NCBI GenBank assembly: GCA_001464455.1
Contig: LNEI01000010.1
Coordinates: 1 to 64,000, forward strand
Source of the DNA: Acidobacteria bacterium Ga0077534
Lineage (GTDB): Bacteria > Acidobacteriota > Blastocatellia > Pyrinomonadales > Pyrinomonadaceae
Direction of reading: 5' to 3'
DNA: 64,000 bases
Shown here: piece by piece, positions 63,175-64,000 of the stretch
Layout: each line of letters opens with the position of its first letter
Numbering within the stretch: position 1 is the first letter of the stretch
Program-made: the position numbers and the translations under genes
Notes under the pieces: model-generated
Database searches by the model: none
What the model saw: the letters and a program-made list of their open reading frames with translations, nothing else
What the model was told of the DNA's origin: nothing

Positions 63175-64000
63175 ATGAGACCTATTAAGCATTTTGAGAA
63201 AGGATTGACCTACGTGGCTTCGGCGGCTTTTAACGCTGTGAAGTCGGTAAACCAGTTCAAACCGAATCCGTCGTTCACGCCAAAGTGGGCTGACAAGCCT
63301 ATCCTTAAATCTTGGCAGAAATCTAAGCCGACGCTCGGTTTCCCGCGACAGACAGACAGCCTCTGCCCTAACTGTGTTATCGAGGCGCGTGAATCGATAC
63401 TGAGCGGTGACAACGACGTTTCGATGCTAATAAATGAAAAGGTCGGTGAGATCAAGGCTCAGATCATCGAGCGTGATGGTCAGGTCTGGATGATCAAGGA
63501 TTGTCCGACGCACGGCCATTTTGAAGATATGATGGCGATCGACAGCGAGTTTCTCCAGCACATCGAATCGCTCTTCCCGGGCCGCGATATGGAGTCGCAC
63601 AATGACAAGAAACTCCACAACCACGGCACCTCGTCGGTCAAATATGGCCGCGGAGCTGTCCTCACGGTCGATCTGACGAACCGCTGCAACATGATGTGCG
63701 ATCCGTGCTTCATGGATGCAAACCAAGTTGGTTTTGTTCATGAATTGAGCATGGAAGACGTTCAGGAGATCCTCGATAACGCCATCCAGATCAAGCCGCG
63801 TCGTCAGATGTCAGTGCAGTACTCGGGTGGTGAGCCGACTTTGTCGCCTTACTTCCTCGATGCAGTGCGTTATGCACGTAAAGTCGGTTACAACTCGGTT
63901 CAGGCCGCGACCAATGGAATCGAGTTCGCCAAATCGAAAGAATTCTGCCGCGAAGCCGCTGAGGCCGGTCTCCGTTTCGTATATCTCCAGTTCGACGGTA
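63175..64000 (+). CDS. Radical SAM protein, tetraether/membrane-spanning lipid synthase type (partial)
   Basis: The frame runs from the ATG at 63,175 (GGAGA seven bases upstream) to the window end, 275 residues. The N-terminal part has SLCPNC (C64, C67) and KDCPTHGHF (C110), then TVDLTNRCNMMCDPCF with the radical SAM cysteines C171, C175 and C178, and SVQYSGGEPTLS. The order SLCPxC, CPxHG, LTNRCNxxCxxCF is that of the GDGT/MAS synthase (Tes) group and related bacterial enzymes that join lipid tails. Acidobacteria make membrane-spanning iso-diabolic acid, which agrees with the host call. The C-terminus is not in the window. Confidence 0.75.
   Translation, partial: MRPIKHFEKGLTYVASAAFNAVKSVNQFKPNPSFTPKWADKPILKSWQKSKPTLGFPRQTDSLCPNCVIEARESILSGDNDVSMLINEKVGEIKAQIIERDGQVWMIKDCPTHGHFEDMMAIDSEFLQHIESLFPGRDMESHNDKKLHNHGTSSVKYGRGAVLTVDLTNRCNMMCDPCFMDANQVGFVHELSMEDVQEILDNAIQIKPRRQMSVQYSGGEPTLSPYFLDAVRYARKVGYNSVQAATNGIEFAKSKEFCREAAEAGLRFVYLQFDG

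Overview
The window reads as a stretch of acidobacterial chromosome (class Blastocatellia-like) interrupted by one complete-looking transposable prophage of about 45.6 kb, from about position 126 to 45,740. The host call is inference. It rests on the flanking genes: an ECF sigma factor overlapping a large Ser/Thr kinase with a C-terminal propeller, an MglA/roadblock pair, FtsB, a phosphohexomutase, an RqcH/NFACT protein, and a radical SAM protein of the tetraether/membrane-spanning lipid synthase type. The first 76 bases hold only the 3' tail of an unidentified gene.

The prophage carries a Mu-like DDE transposase, a MuB-like AAA+ ATPase, a Mu Gam-like protein and a GemA-like protein, with no integrase. 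Its head is built from Mu/HK97-type parts and its tail is siphovirus-like: a lambda-type G/GT chaperone, a long tape measure, and a gpL-like and a J-like hub protein. It is therefore best described as a transposable siphophage. Its two ends carry matching inverted repeats with several copies of short binding-site-like motifs. The map is centre-out. From a switch region near 31.7 kb the early genes run rightward: small regulators, GemA-like, 35-36.6 kb recombination-type genes, transposase, ATPase, methylase, accessory genes, an AbiJ-type defence gene and a second methylase. The lysogeny operon and the late genes run leftward: endolysin and spanins, terminases, portal, MuF, protease/scaffold, capsid, connectors, a block of surface-type proteins, tail terminator, tail tube, chaperone, tape measure, tail tip. 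Small plus-strand accessory genes sit at 28.5-29.3 kb.

The most unusual points are these. (1) There are two apparent programmed -1 frameshift sites, a lambda-identical G_GGA_AAG in the tail chaperone and a dnaX-type A_AAA_AAG in an A9 run that would fuse portal to the MuF protein, which otherwise has no ATG or GTG start. (2) A Hint/intein-like C-terminal domain sits on the gpL-like tail protein. (3) The prophage encodes an initiator-type tRNA-fMet. (4) A truncated paralogue of the MuF head protein lies in the lysogeny operon. (5) The repressor and the UmuD-like peptidase are separate adjacent genes. (6) Short palindromic repeat words are shared almost identically between a phage spacer and a host spacer.

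Right of the prophage (45.9-64 kb) the host genes are a fasciclin lipoprotein; the sigma factor/kinase pair; a GNAT and a diiron ferritin-like protein; the MglA/roadblock pair; a SpoU rRNA methylase with a zinc-ribbon neighbour; an NYN-domain and a DUF2203 protein; an RDD membrane protein; RqcH-like; a TlpA-like thioredoxin lipoprotein; FtsB; phosphohexomutase; and, after a 480-base spacer with a hairpin, the start of the radical SAM gene. All functional calls are from reading the sequence; no database search was run.
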